From Aerococcaceae bacterium zg-252 (GTDB lineage Bacteria > Bacillota > Bacilli > Lactobacillales > Aerococcaceae), in the NCBI GenBank assembly GCA_016237705.1, contig CP066204.1, positions 558,001 to 622,000 of the forward strand: a stretch of 64,000 nt of DNA. Reading direction: 5' to 3'. Shown here one piece after another: positions 50,666-60,924 of this stretch. The notes below the pieces were generated by a model. The model saw nothing but the letters and a program-made list of their open reading frames with translations, searched no databases and was not told the DNA's origin. Both the position numbers and the translations under genes were made by a program. The number at the start of each line of letters is the position of its first letter. Positions within the stretch are counted from its first letter, which is position 1.

Positions 50666-52420
50666 ATGAGAAAATCTTTAAGAAAATTATTCGTATTAGG
50701 AGCTTCGGCACTATTACTATCTTCAGTCTTTACTGGGCCAGCTGTTGCAACAGTTTCAGCACAATCTGTTCAATTGTCAACACAAGTATCGAATGAGGAA
50801 GAGTCAATTGAAGGTGGAGTATTACGTTATGCATTAGTTGGTTCACCATTTTCTGGTGTATTAAACCAAATGCTTTATGATGCAAACCCAGATGCAATTA
50901 TTCTTGGCTTCATTCAAGATGGTCTATATGGCTACGATGAAAACTTTTTAATTGATGATTCAGGTTTTGCAAAAATTGAGTTTGATCGTGAAAATAAACA
51001 AGTAACGATTAAAATCCCTGAAGGACAAAAATGGAGTGACGGCGAACCAATTTCAATTGATGACGTTATCTTCCCATATTATGTTATCGGACATAAAGAT
51101 TATCAAGGTGTACGTTATAGCGAGGCTGTTTCTAATGTTGTGGGTATGGAAGAATACCACAATGGTGATGCAGAAGAAATCTCTGGTTTAGAGCGTGTGG
51201 ATGATTATACTTTACGTGTAACATATAAAAACTTCCCTAACTCAATGTTACAAGCTGGTGGTGGGGTATTATCTTATATCGAACCAGAACATTACTTAAA
51301 AGACATTCCAGTTGGTGAATTATTAGACCACGAAAAAGTACGTGTTAACCCAGTAGGTATGGGTGCATTCCGTATTACAAAAGTAGTTCCAGGTGAATCT
51401 GTTACTTATGAAGCAAACGAATACTACTGGAAAGGTAAACCAAAAATTGACGGTGTACAATTAGATGTTGTTAGTGATGCGACAGCGATTGCTGAAATGC
51501 AAGCAGGGCGTTATGACGTGGCTTCATTACCAGCTGACCAATACGAAGTTTACAAAGATTCTACAAATATGCAAATTTTAGGTGATGTTCAAAATGCTTT
51601 CACTTATATCGGATTTAAATTAGGTAAATTTGAAGATGATAAGAACGTTACAGACGAAACATTAGTACAATCAGATAAAGCATTACGTCAAGCAATGGCT
51701 TATGCGATTGATAATGATGCGATTGGTGAGCGTTTCTACAATGGTTTACGTTGGAGAGCAACTTCACCAATTACACCAAACTTCAAAGAATACTTTGATG
51801 CATCAAGCGAAGGGTATCCTTATGACATGGAAAAAGCAAAACAAATTTTAGCAGATGCAGGATATAAAGATGCAGACGGCGACGGATTTGTTGAAGATAA
51901 AGAAGGTAAACCATTCACTTTAGGTTTTGCTTCAATGTCTGGTGGCGAAATTGCACAACCTTTAGCTGAATACTATATGCAACAATGGGCAGAGTTAGGT
52001 GTTAAAGTTGAATTAGTTGATGGTCAATTAATGGAGTTTAACGCATTCTACGATGCAATTAAGAAAGATGAGCCAAAAATTCAAGTATTCCAAGCTGCAT
52101 TTAGTATCGGTGGTGACCCTAACCCAACTGATTTATTCGGTCGTGAAGCAGCATTCAACTTCAGCCGTTGGACAACTGATGAGCACGAGAAATTATTAGC
52201 TGCGCTTAACTCAGACGAAGCGTTTGATGAAGAATTCCGTAAGAATGCTTATAAAGAATGGCAAACATACTTCATGGATGAATTACCGATCATTCCAACA
52301 TTATACCGTTATAGTGTAGTAGCCGTTAACAACCGTGTGAAAAACTACGATATTAAAGTAGGTTCAGACTTATCATTAGCTGACCTTGAGTTAACAGCTG
52401 AAGAGCCATACGCACAATAA
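50666..52420 (+). CDS. Family 5 peptide-binding protein, paralogue 2, no lipobox
   Basis: The 584-residue product is nearly the same as its upstream neighbour over long stretches (for example both share the segment around DNDAIGERFYNGLRWRATS and the C-terminal ELTAEEPYAQ). Differences are concentrated in the signal peptide, around mature residues 130-160 (YSEAVSNVVG against YGEALENVVG), and in the C-terminal third (VFQAAFSIGGDPNPTDLFGREA against VYQAAYGIGGDPNPSDFYSKEA). Its signal peptide also lacks a lipobox Cys and ends VSAQ. The pair is a tandem duplication with separate promoters and terminators, suggesting different ligand preference or dosage. CAGGAGGG precedes the ATG. Confidence 0.9.
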   Translation: MRKSLRKLFVLGASALLLSSVFTGPAVATVSAQSVQLSTQVSNEEESIEGGVLRYALVGSPFSGVLNQMLYDANPDAIILGFIQDGLYGYDENFLIDDSGFAKIEFDRENKQVTIKIPEGQKWSDGEPISIDDVIFPYYVIGHKDYQGVRYSEAVSNVVGMEEYHNGDAEEISGLERVDDYTLRVTYKNFPNSMLQAGGGVLSYIEPEHYLKDIPVGELLDHEKVRVNPVGMGAFRITKVVPGESVTYEANEYYWKGKPKIDGVQLDVVSDATAIAEMQAGRYDVASLPADQYEVYKDSTNMQILGDVQNAFTYIGFKLGKFEDDKNVTDETLVQSDKALRQAMAYAIDNDAIGERFYNGLRWRATSPITPNFKEYFDASSEGYPYDMEKAKQILADAGYKDADGDGFVEDKEGKPFTLGFASMSGGEIAQPLAEYYMQQWAELGVKVELVDGQLMEFNAFYDAIKKDEPKIQVFQAAFSIGGDPNPTDLFGREAAFNFSRWTTDEHEKLLAALNSDEAFDEEFRKNAYKEWQTYFMDELPIIPTLYRYSVVAVNNRVKNYDIKVGSDLSLADLELTAEEPYAQ

Positions 52421-52430
52421 TTGAACTGTA

Positions 52431-52456
52431 AGGGAGCCCTTTGGCTCTCTTTTTTT
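52431..52456 (+). terminator. Terminator after peptide-binding paralogue 2
   Basis: AGGGAGCC / GGCTCTCT stem with one G-T pair, followed by TTTTTTT; related in sequence to the terminator of paralogue 1. Confidence 0.85.
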
Positions 52457-52631
52457 GCAGAAGAAGAGATTTTCTGTTGTTTCAATGGAATTTCTTGCAT
52501 GATAGTGAATAATTCGGTAAAGTAAAGTTATTGAGCTAAATCGTCTTCGGTGGGTAGAAATTTATATAGTATATAGTGTGATAATAAGTAGTTTGTAATA
52601 CACCACCGGAGTAAAATAAGGAGTATACCAA

Positions 52632-53219
52632 ATGAAAACAAATAGAGAGTCGATTTTAAGTCAGCAAGATGAACGTTTAGTGTCATCGAATCAAATTTTT
52701 GACGGACATATTATGCAGCTTTATGTGAATCAATTACGTTTAGATACTGGAGTTATCGTTGAACGTGAAATTATTCATCATTTGCCTGCAGTTTGTGTGT
52801 TAGCAACTGATGAAGATAAGGTAGTCTTAGTAAAACAATATCGTCCTGCAATTGCACGTGAAATTTATGAAATTCCTGCTGGTTTACTGGATATGGAGCA
52901 AGGTGGTTTAGAGGCTTCCTTAGTTGGTGCAAAGCGTGAATTGGAAGAAGAAACAGCTTATCAAGCAGAGCAGTGGCGTGAAATTTCTACATTCTATGTT
53001 TCACCAGGGTATTTAGATGAACAGATTACACTATTTCATGCTACTGATTTAAGTAAGGTAGAAAATCCACTTGCACAAGATGAGAATGAAAATGTAACGG
53101 TTCATAAATTTACAAAGCAAGAAATTCGAATGATGATTCAATCTGGTGAAATAATCGATTTGAAGACATTATTTGCCTTACAATATTGGTTAGGTACAAC
53201 GGAAAAGGGTGATGCATAA
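52632..53219 (+). CDS. nudF: Nudix hydrolase, ADP-ribose pyrophosphatase-like
   Basis: The 195-residue protein matches the ADP-ribose pyrophosphatase group: VVLVKQYRPAIAREIYEIPAGLLD and the Nudix helix AKRELEEETAY (about 98-108). The loop between the PAG and the Nudix glutamate is about four residues longer than in the usual G-x5-E spacing, and Ala replaces the usual Gly after EET. The core REL-x-EE is intact, so activity on ADP-ribose with Mg2+ is expected. AAGGAGTATACC precedes the ATG. Its stop overlaps the start of the next gene. Confidence 0.88.
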   Translation: MKTNRESILSQQDERLVSSNQIFDGHIMQLYVNQLRLDTGVIVEREIIHHLPAVCVLATDEDKVVLVKQYRPAIAREIYEIPAGLLDMEQGGLEASLVGAKRELEEETAYQAEQWREISTFYVSPGYLDEQITLFHATDLSKVENPLAQDENENVTVHKFTKQEIRMMIQSGEIIDLKTLFALQYWLGTTEKGDA

Positions 53220-53518
53220 TGCATTTTAAAACAAGAGAAGAATTAGAAAAGGAGCAAATCAATCGCTTACTAGAGCGAGCAGAAGATGAGTATCAACTAA
53301 ATGATAATTTTGATGACGATACGATTATCTATGATAGAATGGACGAGGCATTTGAAAATGAAGAATTTGATAATGATTCACCGATAATATCAAACGAAAA
53401 CAGTATCAGAGGACGACGTAGCAAGTATCATGCTCGAATTGATAAATTTTTGACTAATGGGATTATTATTGTAGGTGTTTTATTGTTAGCCGTATTGTTA
53501 ATTGCATTTTTAGTATAA
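53219..53518 (+). CDS. Small acidic protein with C-terminal membrane helix
   Basis: I do not recognise this 99-residue protein beyond its place. It is highly acidic in the first two thirds (EEDEYQLNDNFDDDT, EAFENEEFDNDS), then a basic patch (RGRRSKYHARIDKF) and one C-terminal transmembrane helix (GIIIVGVLLLAVLLIAFLV). Small membrane proteins of this kind sit between nudF and mtnN in many Lactobacillales. Start at the ATG overlapping the nudF stop; translation is coupled. The basic-then-hydrophobic end predicts the acidic part on the cytoplasmic side. Confidence 0.7.
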   Translation: MHFKTREELEKEQINRLLERAEDEYQLNDNFDDDTIIYDRMDEAFENEEFDNDSPIISNENSIRGRRSKYHARIDKFLTNGIIIVGVLLLAVLLIAFLV

Positions 53519-53533
53519 TATTTGGAGGAATAT

Positions 53534-54226
53534 ATGAAAATCGGAATTATTGGAGCAATGGAAGAAGAAATTCGTTCGCTGAAATTAGCGATTCAAGAGA
53601 GTGCCGAACAAGTATTGTATCAACAATCTTTTATTGTAGGCAAGTTGGGTGCTCATGAGGTAGTGCTAGTTCAGTCTGGAATTGGGAAAGTGAATGCGAG
53701 TATTATCACAACCTTGTTAGTGCAACATTTTGCGGTTGATATGATTATTAATACTGGGACTGCAGGAGCATTGCATTCTGGCTTAAAGGTTGGGAGTGTA
53801 GTGATTGCTGACCGCTTGAGTCATCATGATGTTGATGTGACTGGATTTGGGTATGAAAAAGGGCAAATGGCAGGTATGCCAGCTTATTATTATTCAGACA
53901 GTGATTATTTGCGTGTGGCAAAACAAGCATGTCGATTATTGGATATTGAGCCTGCGTTAGGTTTGATTGTGTCGGGGGATACATTTGTTAACCATGCTGA
54001 TAAAGTAAAAGCGATTAAAGCTGATTTCCCCAAAGCGTTAGCATGTGAAATGGAGTCGGCAGCTATTGCACAGACGGCTCACGTCTTAGGTGTACCATTC
54101 GTTATTATTCGAGCTATTAGTGATAGTGCTGATGAAGTAGCAACAATGTCATTTGATGAGTTTGTTATTGAAGCAGGTAGAGTATCGGCTCAAATGGTTC
54201 AACGTTTTGTTGAAATTTTAGTTTAA
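53534..54226 (+). CDS. mtnN: 5'-methylthioadenosine/S-adenosylhomocysteine nucleosidase
   Basis: Start at ATG 53534 after TTTGGAGGAA. The 230-residue protein reads KIGIIGAMEEEIRSL, NTGTAGALHSGLKVGSVVIADRLSHHDVDV, GDTFVNHADKVKAIKADFP, and ACEMESAAIAQTAHV (Glu-Met-Glu), the MTAN active site; the Asp acid is in RAISDSADE. It cleaves adenine from MTA and SAH, and produces the AI-2 precursor S-ribosylhomocysteine. Third gene of the nudF operon. Confidence 0.96.
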   Translation: MKIGIIGAMEEEIRSLKLAIQESAEQVLYQQSFIVGKLGAHEVVLVQSGIGKVNASIITTLLVQHFAVDMIINTGTAGALHSGLKVGSVVIADRLSHHDVDVTGFGYEKGQMAGMPAYYYSDSDYLRVAKQACRLLDIEPALGLIVSGDTFVNHADKVKAIKADFPKALACEMESAAIAQTAHVLGVPFVIIRAISDSADEVATMSFDEFVIEAGRVSAQMVQRFVEILV

Positions 54227-54238
54227 AAAATATATAGA

Positions 54239-54269
54239 ACCCCAGCGATTGTAGAATGTTCGCTGGGGT
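54239..54269. terminator. Hairpin between convergent mtnN and phosphorylase genes
   Basis: ACCCCAGCGA / TCGCTGGGGT perfect 10-bp stem. T-rich sequence flanks it on the minus-strand side, so it serves the phosphorylase gene best. Confidence 0.7.
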
Positions 54270-54275
54270 AAATTA

Positions 54276-56540
54276 CTATGCTTTTTCTAAATGCCAAATA
54301 TCTTCGTTATAGTCATTGATTGTGCGGTCGGCAGAGAAGTATCCTGCTTTGGCGATATTGACTAATGATTTACGTAACCACAAATTGTAATCTTCGTATT
54401 CAGCATACATTTTTTCTTTGGCTTCAATAAATTCTTCTAAATCGATTAAGGTCATGAACCAATCTTTATGAATCAATTCATTGTGCAAACGATATAGGCG
54501 ATCTGAATTACCTACTGCAAGCATTTCTTCACTCACAATGAAATCAACTAATGGTTTGATAGCATCTCGTTGATAGTAGTCATGTGCAACATAACCATTT
54601 GTTTCATATAAATGGATGATTTCGTCACTTTCTTTACCAAAAATTGTAATATTCTCATCACCTACTAATTGATGAATCTCCACGTTAGCACCGTCTAAGG
54701 TACCCAGTGTTAAAGCACCGTTTAACATGAATTTCATATTACCTGTACCAGATGCTTCTTTAGATGCTAATGAAATTTGCTCTGAAATGTTCGCAGCTGG
54801 AATTAAGTAAGTAGCTGCTGTTACATTGTAGTTTTCAATCATGACAACTTGTAAGTGTGGGCTTACTTCTGGGTCATTAGCAATAATTTCAGATAAATTT
54901 AAGATTAAATGAATGACATCTTGCGCAATTGTATAAGCCGGTGCTGCTTTACCACCAAAAATAATTGTGATTGGCGTTGCTGGTATTTGACCATTTTTAA
55001 TAGCAAAATATTTATGAATAATATATAAAGCTAACATTTGTTGACGTTTATACTCATGCATACGTTTAATTTGAACATCAATAATTGAATGTGTATTAAT
55101 ACTAATGCCTTGTGTAGTTTTCAAACGTTCTTGTAAGGCTTTTTTATTATTATGCTTAATCGCACGTAATTCGTTGATGACATTTTCATCATCGATATAG
55201 TCAAGTAATGCTTCTAAATTGCTGTCTTTACGCCATTGTGTACCAATCGTGTTATCTAATAATTTAGCTAATTGTGGATTGGCATCCATTAACCAACGAC
55301 GGAAAGTAATCCCGTTTGTTTTATTATTGAATTTTTCAGGATATAAATCATAAAAAGCTTTCAATTCTGATTTTTTCAAAATATCGGTATGCAATGCTGC
55401 TACACCGTTGACACTGTATCCATAATGAATTGATAAATGAGCCATGTGAACACGTGAGTATTCATCAATAATCGTTACGGCTGGATTATTAGGATATTGC
55501 TCTTTCATTTTTTCATCCAAAATATGAATAATAGGAATCAATTGAGGCACAACTTCTTCTAAATCATGTAATGGCCATTTTTCTAAAGCCTCTGCCAAAA
55601 TAGTATGGTTTGTAAATGCAGTCATTGAACGGACAATTTCAATGGCTTCATCCATTTCAATACCACGTTCCGTTAATAAACGAATCATTTCAGGAATTAC
55701 AAGGGCAGGGTGAGTGTCATTAATTTGAATAACAGCATAATCGGCTAAGTCATGTAAGTTACTTCCTTTTGCTACTGCTTCTTCTAAAATTAATTGAGCT
55801 CCATTTGATACCATAAAATATTGTTGATAAATACGTAATAATTCACCAGCATGGTCAGAATCATCAGGGTACAAGAATAAAGTTAAGTTCTCAAAAATAT
55901 TCCCTTTATCGAATTGAATGCCATCATGGATAATATCGCTATTAATAGAATCTAAATCGAATAAACGTAAACGTGTCTTTTTATCTTGTCCATAACCTAG
56001 TACGTCTAAATTATAAAGTGTTGAAGTTAGCTCAAAGTGTTTGAACGGCACAGTATAACGTTGTTCTGCTTTTGCAACCCAATTTTTTTCAGTTAACCAA
56101 GGGTCTGGAATTGCATTTTGTTGATTTTGATTAAACACTTGGCGGAATAAACCAAAATGATAGTTCAATCCAATTCCATCACCATTTAAACCAAGTGTTG
56201 CGATTGAATCTACGAAACAGGCTGCCAAACGCCCTAAACCACCATTTCCTAAAGACGGTTCGTTTTCAGCTTGTTCAATATCCATCATATTTTTACCAGC
56301 TGCTGTTAATTCAGCTTGAACTTCATCATAAATACCTAAGTTCAATAAATTATTGCTAAGTAATTTACCAATTAAAAATTCAGCTGAGAAATAATATAAT
56401 TTCTTCCTTGAATGATGCGTCGGTAATTGCTCTGAACGGTCACGAACAATTTTGAATAATATATGATATAATTCTTGCTCTGAACAATCAGCAATTGATT
56501 TTAAATATAAATTTTTTGCGTAATTTGCTACTAAAGTCAT
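54276..56540 (-). CDS. Glycogen/maltodextrin phosphorylase
   Basis: The 754-residue protein belongs to the GT35 phosphorylases: [21 protein letters not shown] near the start, [41 protein letters not shown], and the PLP site region [29 protein letters not shown] with its Lys. It splits alpha-1,4-glucans with phosphate to glucose 1-phosphate. No glycogen synthesis genes are nearby, and malQ lies directly upstream on the same strand, so maltodextrin is the likely substrate. The ATG is preceded by AAAGGAG; a gap of 199 bases separates it from malQ. Confidence 0.93.
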   Translation of the reverse strand: MTLVANYAKNLYLKSIADCSEQELYHILFKIVRDRSEQLPTHHSRKKLYYFSAEFLIGKLLSNNLLNLGIYDEVQAELTAAGKNMMDIEQAENEPSLGNGGLGRLAACFVDSIATLGLNGDGIGLNYHFGLFRQVFNQNQQNAIPDPWLTEKNWVAKAEQRYTVPFKHFELTSTLYNLDVLGYGQDKKTRLRLFDLDSINSDIIHDGIQFDKGNIFENLTLFLYPDDSDHAGELLRIYQQYFMVSNGAQLILEEAVAKGSNLHDLADYAVIQINDTHPALVIPEMIRLLTERGIEMDEAIEIVRSMTAFTNHTILAEALEKWPLHDLEEVVPQLIPIIHILDEKMKEQYPNNPAVTIIDEYSRVHMAHLSIHYGYSVNGVAALHTDILKKSELKAFYDLYPEKFNNKTNGITFRRWLMDANPQLAKLLDNTIGTQWRKDSNLEALLDYIDDENVINELRAIKHNNKKALQERLKTTQGISINTHSIIDVQIKRMHEYKRQQMLALYIIHKYFAIKNGQIPATPITIIFGGKAAPAYTIAQDVIHLILNLSEIIANDPEVSPHLQVVMIENYNVTAATYLIPAANISEQISLASKEASGTGNMKFMLNGALTLGTLDGANVEIHQLVGDENITIFGKESDEIIHLYETNGYVAHDYYQRDAIKPLVDFIVSEEMLAVGNSDRLYRLHNELIHKDWFMTLIDLEEFIEAKEKMYAEYEDYNLWLRKSLVNIAKAGYFSADRTINDYNEDIWHLEKA

Positions 56541-56739
56541 GTTTAACTCCTTTGAAATATTATATTGTCAAACGAGATTGGCAGTGAATCCCGTTTTGTT
56601 AGCGAGATAAACTGCCATAATCCTTTAACGTTTGAATATGCGATACAGTGTATCATAAAAACATTTAAAAGAATATTCTTTTTTGTCTATCTATTTGAAA
56701 AAATAAAATTTTAATCGTTTTCAGATGATTTTTTCTTTG

Positions 56740-58236
56740 TTAATCAATTAAATTTGGATTTGCTCGGAAATATGTAAGTGTATAATCCTTTAATTTTGCA
56801 ACAACATCAGGTGTAATCGCATCTTCTTTCATACGCCATAACCAGTTAATACCAATGGTTGACGGTGTATTCATACGAGCTGTATTATCTAAATCTAATA
56901 AATCTTGCATTGTGAAGATGACTTGATTGCTGATAGACGCAGATAATGTACGGTTCATCGCTTCAGCAATAGTTTCATTATCTTTACGGTTTGTATAATG
57001 ATCAGCTTGTGCTGCATTGGCTGGATTTGTGGATTGATACCAACCTGTCACCGTTTCATTATCATGTGTACCTAAATAACTAATCGTATTTTGGACATAA
57101 TTATGTGGCAAATCTAATGAATCACTACCACCGAATCCAAATTGTAAAATACGCATTCCAGGGAATCCAGTACCGTCTCGCATGTCGATAACTTCTTGTG
57201 TTAAAAAGCCTAAATCTTCTGCGATAATATTTAATTCACCTAATTCTTCTTTAATTCGATTGAATAATTTTAAGCCTGGTCCTTTAACCCATTTACCATA
57301 GGCAGCTGTTGGAGAGCCGAATGGCACTTCCCAATAAGACTCAAAGCCTCTGAAATGGTCAATACGCACTTGGTCATAAATTTTGAAACTTTCTTTCAAA
57401 CGTAACACCCACCAAGCGTATTGGTCTTGTTCCATGTAATCCCAATTGTAAATAGGATTACCCCAGTATTGTCCGTCATCTGAAAATTCATCTGGTGGAC
57501 ATCCTGCAACGACCGTCGGTTCAAGTATTTCACTAACTTTAAATAATTGAGGTGTTGTCCACATTTCAACGGAATCAGCCGCAACATAAATCGGCATATC
57601 TCCAATAATTTGAATATGATGTTCATTAGCGTATTGCTTCAAAGCTAACCATTGTTCAAAGAAGAAAAATTGTGTGACACGATGATAATTCATTTCATCA
57701 CTCAATAAGTTTGTATAATGTGCTAATGCTTCTGGTTGACGTAGACGAATGTCTTCATCCCATTCATTCCATGCTCTCAAGCCGAAATGTTCTTTGATTG
57801 CCATGTATTCAACATAAGGTTGTAACCAGTGATTGTTTTCTTCTACAAAGCGTTCAAATGCTTCAGTATCATTCGAAGATAAAAAGTTTTTCACTGCCAA
57901 CTCAAGAATAGGGCGACGTTGTACAAATATTTGACCATAATCTACTGTCTCGGCATTTGAGCCAAAATCAACGGTATTGTAGTCAGAATGATTTAAGTAA
58001 CCTTTTTCAGCTAATAAATCAAAGTCAATAAAATGTGTATTACCAGCAAATGCAGAAAATGACTGATACGGAGAATCACCGTAGCTCGTTGTTCCTAATG
58101 GTAAAATTTGCCAATAAGTTTGTTTGCTTTCTACTAAAAAATCGACAAAATCGTATGCAGATTTTCCAAAAGTACCAATTCCAAATTGATTTGGTAATGA
58201 TGAAATATGCATGAGCACACCACTTGATCGTGTCAT
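56740..58236 (-). CDS. malQ: 4-alpha-glucanotransferase (amylomaltase)
   Basis: Start chosen at the ATG at 58236 (MTRSSGVLMHISSLP), preceded by GGAGGG; the frame extends 10 codons further. The 498-residue GH77 enzyme shows YWQILPLGTTSYGDSPYQS, the catalytic region QVRIDHFRGFESYWEVP (nucleophile Asp), IIAEDLGFLT (acid/base Glu), and SYLGTHDNETVTGW. It disproportionates maltodextrins, supplying substrates for the phosphorylase encoded downstream. The divergent LacI-type regulator and an operator in its promoter suggest maltose-type control. Confidence 0.95.
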   Translation of the reverse strand: MTRSSGVLMHISSLPNQFGIGTFGKSAYDFVDFLVESKQTYWQILPLGTTSYGDSPYQSFSAFAGNTHFIDFDLLAEKGYLNHSDYNTVDFGSNAETVDYGQIFVQRRPILELAVKNFLSSNDTEAFERFVEENNHWLQPYVEYMAIKEHFGLRAWNEWDEDIRLRQPEALAHYTNLLSDEMNYHRVTQFFFFEQWLALKQYANEHHIQIIGDMPIYVAADSVEMWTTPQLFKVSEILEPTVVAGCPPDEFSDDGQYWGNPIYNWDYMEQDQYAWWVLRLKESFKIYDQVRIDHFRGFESYWEVPFGSPTAAYGKWVKGPGLKLFNRIKEELGELNIIAEDLGFLTQEVIDMRDGTGFPGMRILQFGFGGSDSLDLPHNYVQNTISYLGTHDNETVTGWYQSTNPANAAQADHYTNRKDNETIAEAMNRTLSASISNQVIFTMQDLLDLDNTARMNTPSTIGINWLWRMKEDAITPDVVAKLKDYTLTYFRANPNLID

Positions 58237-58295
58237 AATTAACCCTCCTATTTTTCTCAGCATCAATTGAGAAATACTATTTTGTTTACGTCCTT

Positions 58296-58336
58296 ATTAT
58301 AATGATAAAAAATTGATGACGCAAACGATTTCGTTG
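58296..58336 (-). promoter_or_regulatory. malQ promoter with overlapping LacI-type operator
   Basis: Minus strand TTGCGT (58324-58319), 17-base spacer, TATAAT (58301-58296). The palindrome AACGA-TT-TCGTT (58324-58335) within GCAAACGATTTCGTTG overlaps the -35, as expected for a LacI/GalR repressor. A second palindrome, TTACCGGTAA, lies at 58342-58351. Confidence 0.6.
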
Positions 58337-58500
58337 ATTTGTTACCGGTAAATTGAAAAAAATTTAAATTTGATATAAATCACAAAATAATAGAAGAGTT
58401 CGAAGTGATTTTTTAAGTGAAATTTTGCTGAAATCATTGATAATACAAGCAAATGGCAATGATGTTGTGATATAATGAATCGGTGAGAGGGGGGATTTTG

Positions 58501-59487
58501 GTGGTAACAATTAAAGATGTAGCAAAAAAAGCGGGGGTAGCACCGTCAACCGTTACACGAGTCATTCAAAATAGTGATTCGATTAGTGAACAAACAAAAG
58601 AATTAGTGCGAAATGTGATGCAAGAATTGAATTATTTTCCAAACTTAAATGCACGAAGTTTAGCGAGTAAAAAATCAAGCACATTAGGATTAATCTTACC
58701 GAATGCGACGGATGCTTTCTACCAAAATCCGTTTTTTCCAACAGTTTTACGAGGGATAAATGCCGAAGCAACAAAATTAGGTTACTCACTTTTATTGACG
58801 ACAGGACAGTCAATTGAAGAAAGAAAAGAGCATGTGCAAAATATGATTTTTGGTCGCCAAGTGGCAGGGGTTATTTTTCTATATGCAGAAGACGATGACC
58901 CAGTGCTTCGATTTGTTGTAGAGCGAAATTTTCCACACGTGATTATTGGAAAAGTATTTTATACAGATGCTTGTACGGTTGATAATGATAATCAAGAATT
59001 ATCATGTGATGCCACAACTCGATTAATTGAAAAAGGGTATCGTAAAATCGGATTTTTAGGTGGACAGCAAGAGCAGAATTTTATTAAAGATAGATATATG
59101 GGGTATAAAAAAGCGTTGTTGCAGCACAATCTTGATGTAAATGATGCCTATACGATTAATGGGTTTGATTTTTTAAAAGAAGATGGCGAAAAATTGGCAG
59201 AGCGACTATATCAGCATCCGGAAGTTGAAGCTTGGGTTATCGCTGATGAATTGGTAGCAGCAGGTTTTATCAATCGTTGGCATCAATTGACCGATTGTGA
59301 TGTTCCGATTGCTACATTTCAATCTCATCGAACAAGTCTATTGGGGCACAGTCAAATGATTAGTATGAATATTAGGGCTCTTAATCTTGGATATGAAACA
59401 ATTCGACTGCTAGACCAATGGATGTCGAGCGGGGTAGTACCGTCACCTAATCGAGTATTGATTGAACACGAAACAATTGAATTTTAA
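58501..59487 (+). CDS. LacI/GalR family regulator, probable MalR
   Basis: Start at GTG 58501 (VTIKDVAKKAGVAPSTVTRVIQ), 6 bases after GAGAGGGGGG. The 328-residue repressor has an N-terminal LacI helix-turn-helix and hinge (LNARSLASKKSSTLGLILPN), then a periplasmic-binding-protein-like sugar domain. RKIGFLGGQQEQNF and RYMGYKKALLQHN are MalR-like. It is divergent from malQ and the phosphorylase gene, with a palindrome between them, so it probably controls maltodextrin use. The ligand is inferred. Confidence 0.85.
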   Translation: MVTIKDVAKKAGVAPSTVTRVIQNSDSISEQTKELVRNVMQELNYFPNLNARSLASKKSSTLGLILPNATDAFYQNPFFPTVLRGINAEATKLGYSLLLTTGQSIEERKEHVQNMIFGRQVAGVIFLYAEDDDPVLRFVVERNFPHVIIGKVFYTDACTVDNDNQELSCDATTRLIEKGYRKIGFLGGQQEQNFIKDRYMGYKKALLQHNLDVNDAYTINGFDFLKEDGEKLAERLYQHPEVEAWVIADELVAAGFINRWHQLTDCDVPIATFQSHRTSLLGHSQMISMNIRALNLGYETIRLLDQWMSSGVVPSPNRVLIEHETIEF

Positions 59488-59499
59488 TTAAAACAATTT

Positions 59500-59550
59500 A
59501 CATCATTTTACTTTATGCGACAAATGTCGAAAAAAGTAGAATGATGTTTT
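59500..59550 (+). terminator. Terminator after the LacI-type gene
   Basis: ACATCATTTTACTTT / AAAGTAGAATGATGT stem (15 positions, one mismatch) with an inner CGACA/TGTCG pairing, followed by TTTT. Confidence 0.75.
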
Positions 59551-59766
59551 GCTATTAAATAAGTAGAAATTAAAATATTTTTTGATTTATATGAACGATG
59601 CTTTCCACGTTGAACATAGAATAAGGTGGTTATTAACGATAGATTTAAAGGGTAGACTTTGAAATGCTAGAGTGATGCAAAATGAAGTTGAGATATTTAT
59701 TGAGCGGTCAATATATTTTCAGATATTTTTATAAAAATATTTTTAGCGTGAAATCGCTTAGAAAGT

Positions 59767-59795
59767 TTGTTTTATCGGACTTAAAGTGGTAAACT
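59767..59795 (+). promoter_or_regulatory. Candidate promoter of the atp operon
   Basis: TTGTTT (59767-59772), 17-base spacer, TAAACT (59790-59795), about 105 bases before atpB. The rest of the 59551-59900 gap is AT-rich, and I see no gene in it, including no atpI. Confidence 0.35.
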
Positions 59796-59900
59796 ATGAA
59801 ATGGATTTGTGACTAGTTTTTATATTCTTTAGTCAACAAAATAATATTAGATGCTATTTTTGAATAAATTCAAAAAGGCTAAAAGAAAGGAAGGATAGAT

Positions 59901-60620
59901 TTGGAAGAGACGGTAGTGTTTCAGGTGTTTGGTATCGCATTTGGTCTAAACACCCTATTAGCTGTGCTTGCAACGGTGATATTAATTTTAATCTTCTGTG
60001 TTTGGACAGCGCAAAATTTATCAGTTGATTCGCCAAGTAAACCCCAACTCGTAATGGAAACATTAATTGACTTTGTTCGTGGAGTGGTCGGTGGTGCGAT
60101 TGATGACCATGGAGCCCAAAACTTTCAATTATTAGGATTAACATTGCTATTGTTCATCTTTATGTCGAATATGATTGGGTTGCCGCTATTATTACATGTC
60201 GGACATTTCTCATTATGGCGAAGTCCAACGGCTGATCCGATAGTGTGTTTGTCACTGGCACTACTTATGATTTTGTTATCACACTTTATCGGTGTGAATA
60301 ATCTTGGGTTCAAATCGTATGTAAAAAACAGTTACATGCAGCCATCGTCATTTTTATTTCCAATTAAGATTGTCGAAGAATTTACCAATGCTTTAACTTT
60401 AGCATTGCGTCTTTACGGAAATATTTTTGCAGGTGAAGTGTTACTGGGGTTAATCGCAGGTTTAGCGAATTTGAAAGGTTCGTTAACTTGGGTAATAGGT
60501 TTACCATTACAAATGATTTGGCAAGGCTTTTCAATCTTTATCGGAGCGATTCAAGCCTATATTTTTGTAACTCTGACGATGGTCTATCTATCTCATAAAG
60601 TAGAAACTGAACATGAATAA
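59901..60620 (+). CDS. atpB: ATP synthase Fo subunit a
   Basis: TTG start at 59901 behind AAGGAAGGATAG. The 239-residue membrane protein shows the conserved proton-path region IVEEFTNALTLALRLYGNIFAGEVLLGLI (essential Arg in ALRLYGN, about residue 173) and the final helix SIFIGAIQAYIFVTLTMVYL. Five to six helices are visible. Subunit a forms the proton half-channels against the c ring. First gene of the atp operon here; no atpI precedes it. Confidence 0.93.
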   Translation: MEETVVFQVFGIAFGLNTLLAVLATVILILIFCVWTAQNLSVDSPSKPQLVMETLIDFVRGVVGGAIDDHGAQNFQLLGLTLLLFIFMSNMIGLPLLLHVGHFSLWRSPTADPIVCLSLALLMILLSHFIGVNNLGFKSYVKNSYMQPSSFLFPIKIVEEFTNALTLALRLYGNIFAGEVLLGLIAGLANLKGSLTWVIGLPLQMIWQGFSIFIGAIQAYIFVTLTMVYLSHKVETEHE

Positions 60621-60639
60621 GTTTGTTTAATTTCTATAA

Positions 60640-60882
<243 letters not shown>

Positions 60883-60924
60883 AAACGAAAATGTAGAAAG
60901 GTCAACTGAAATAGGAGGGATGAT

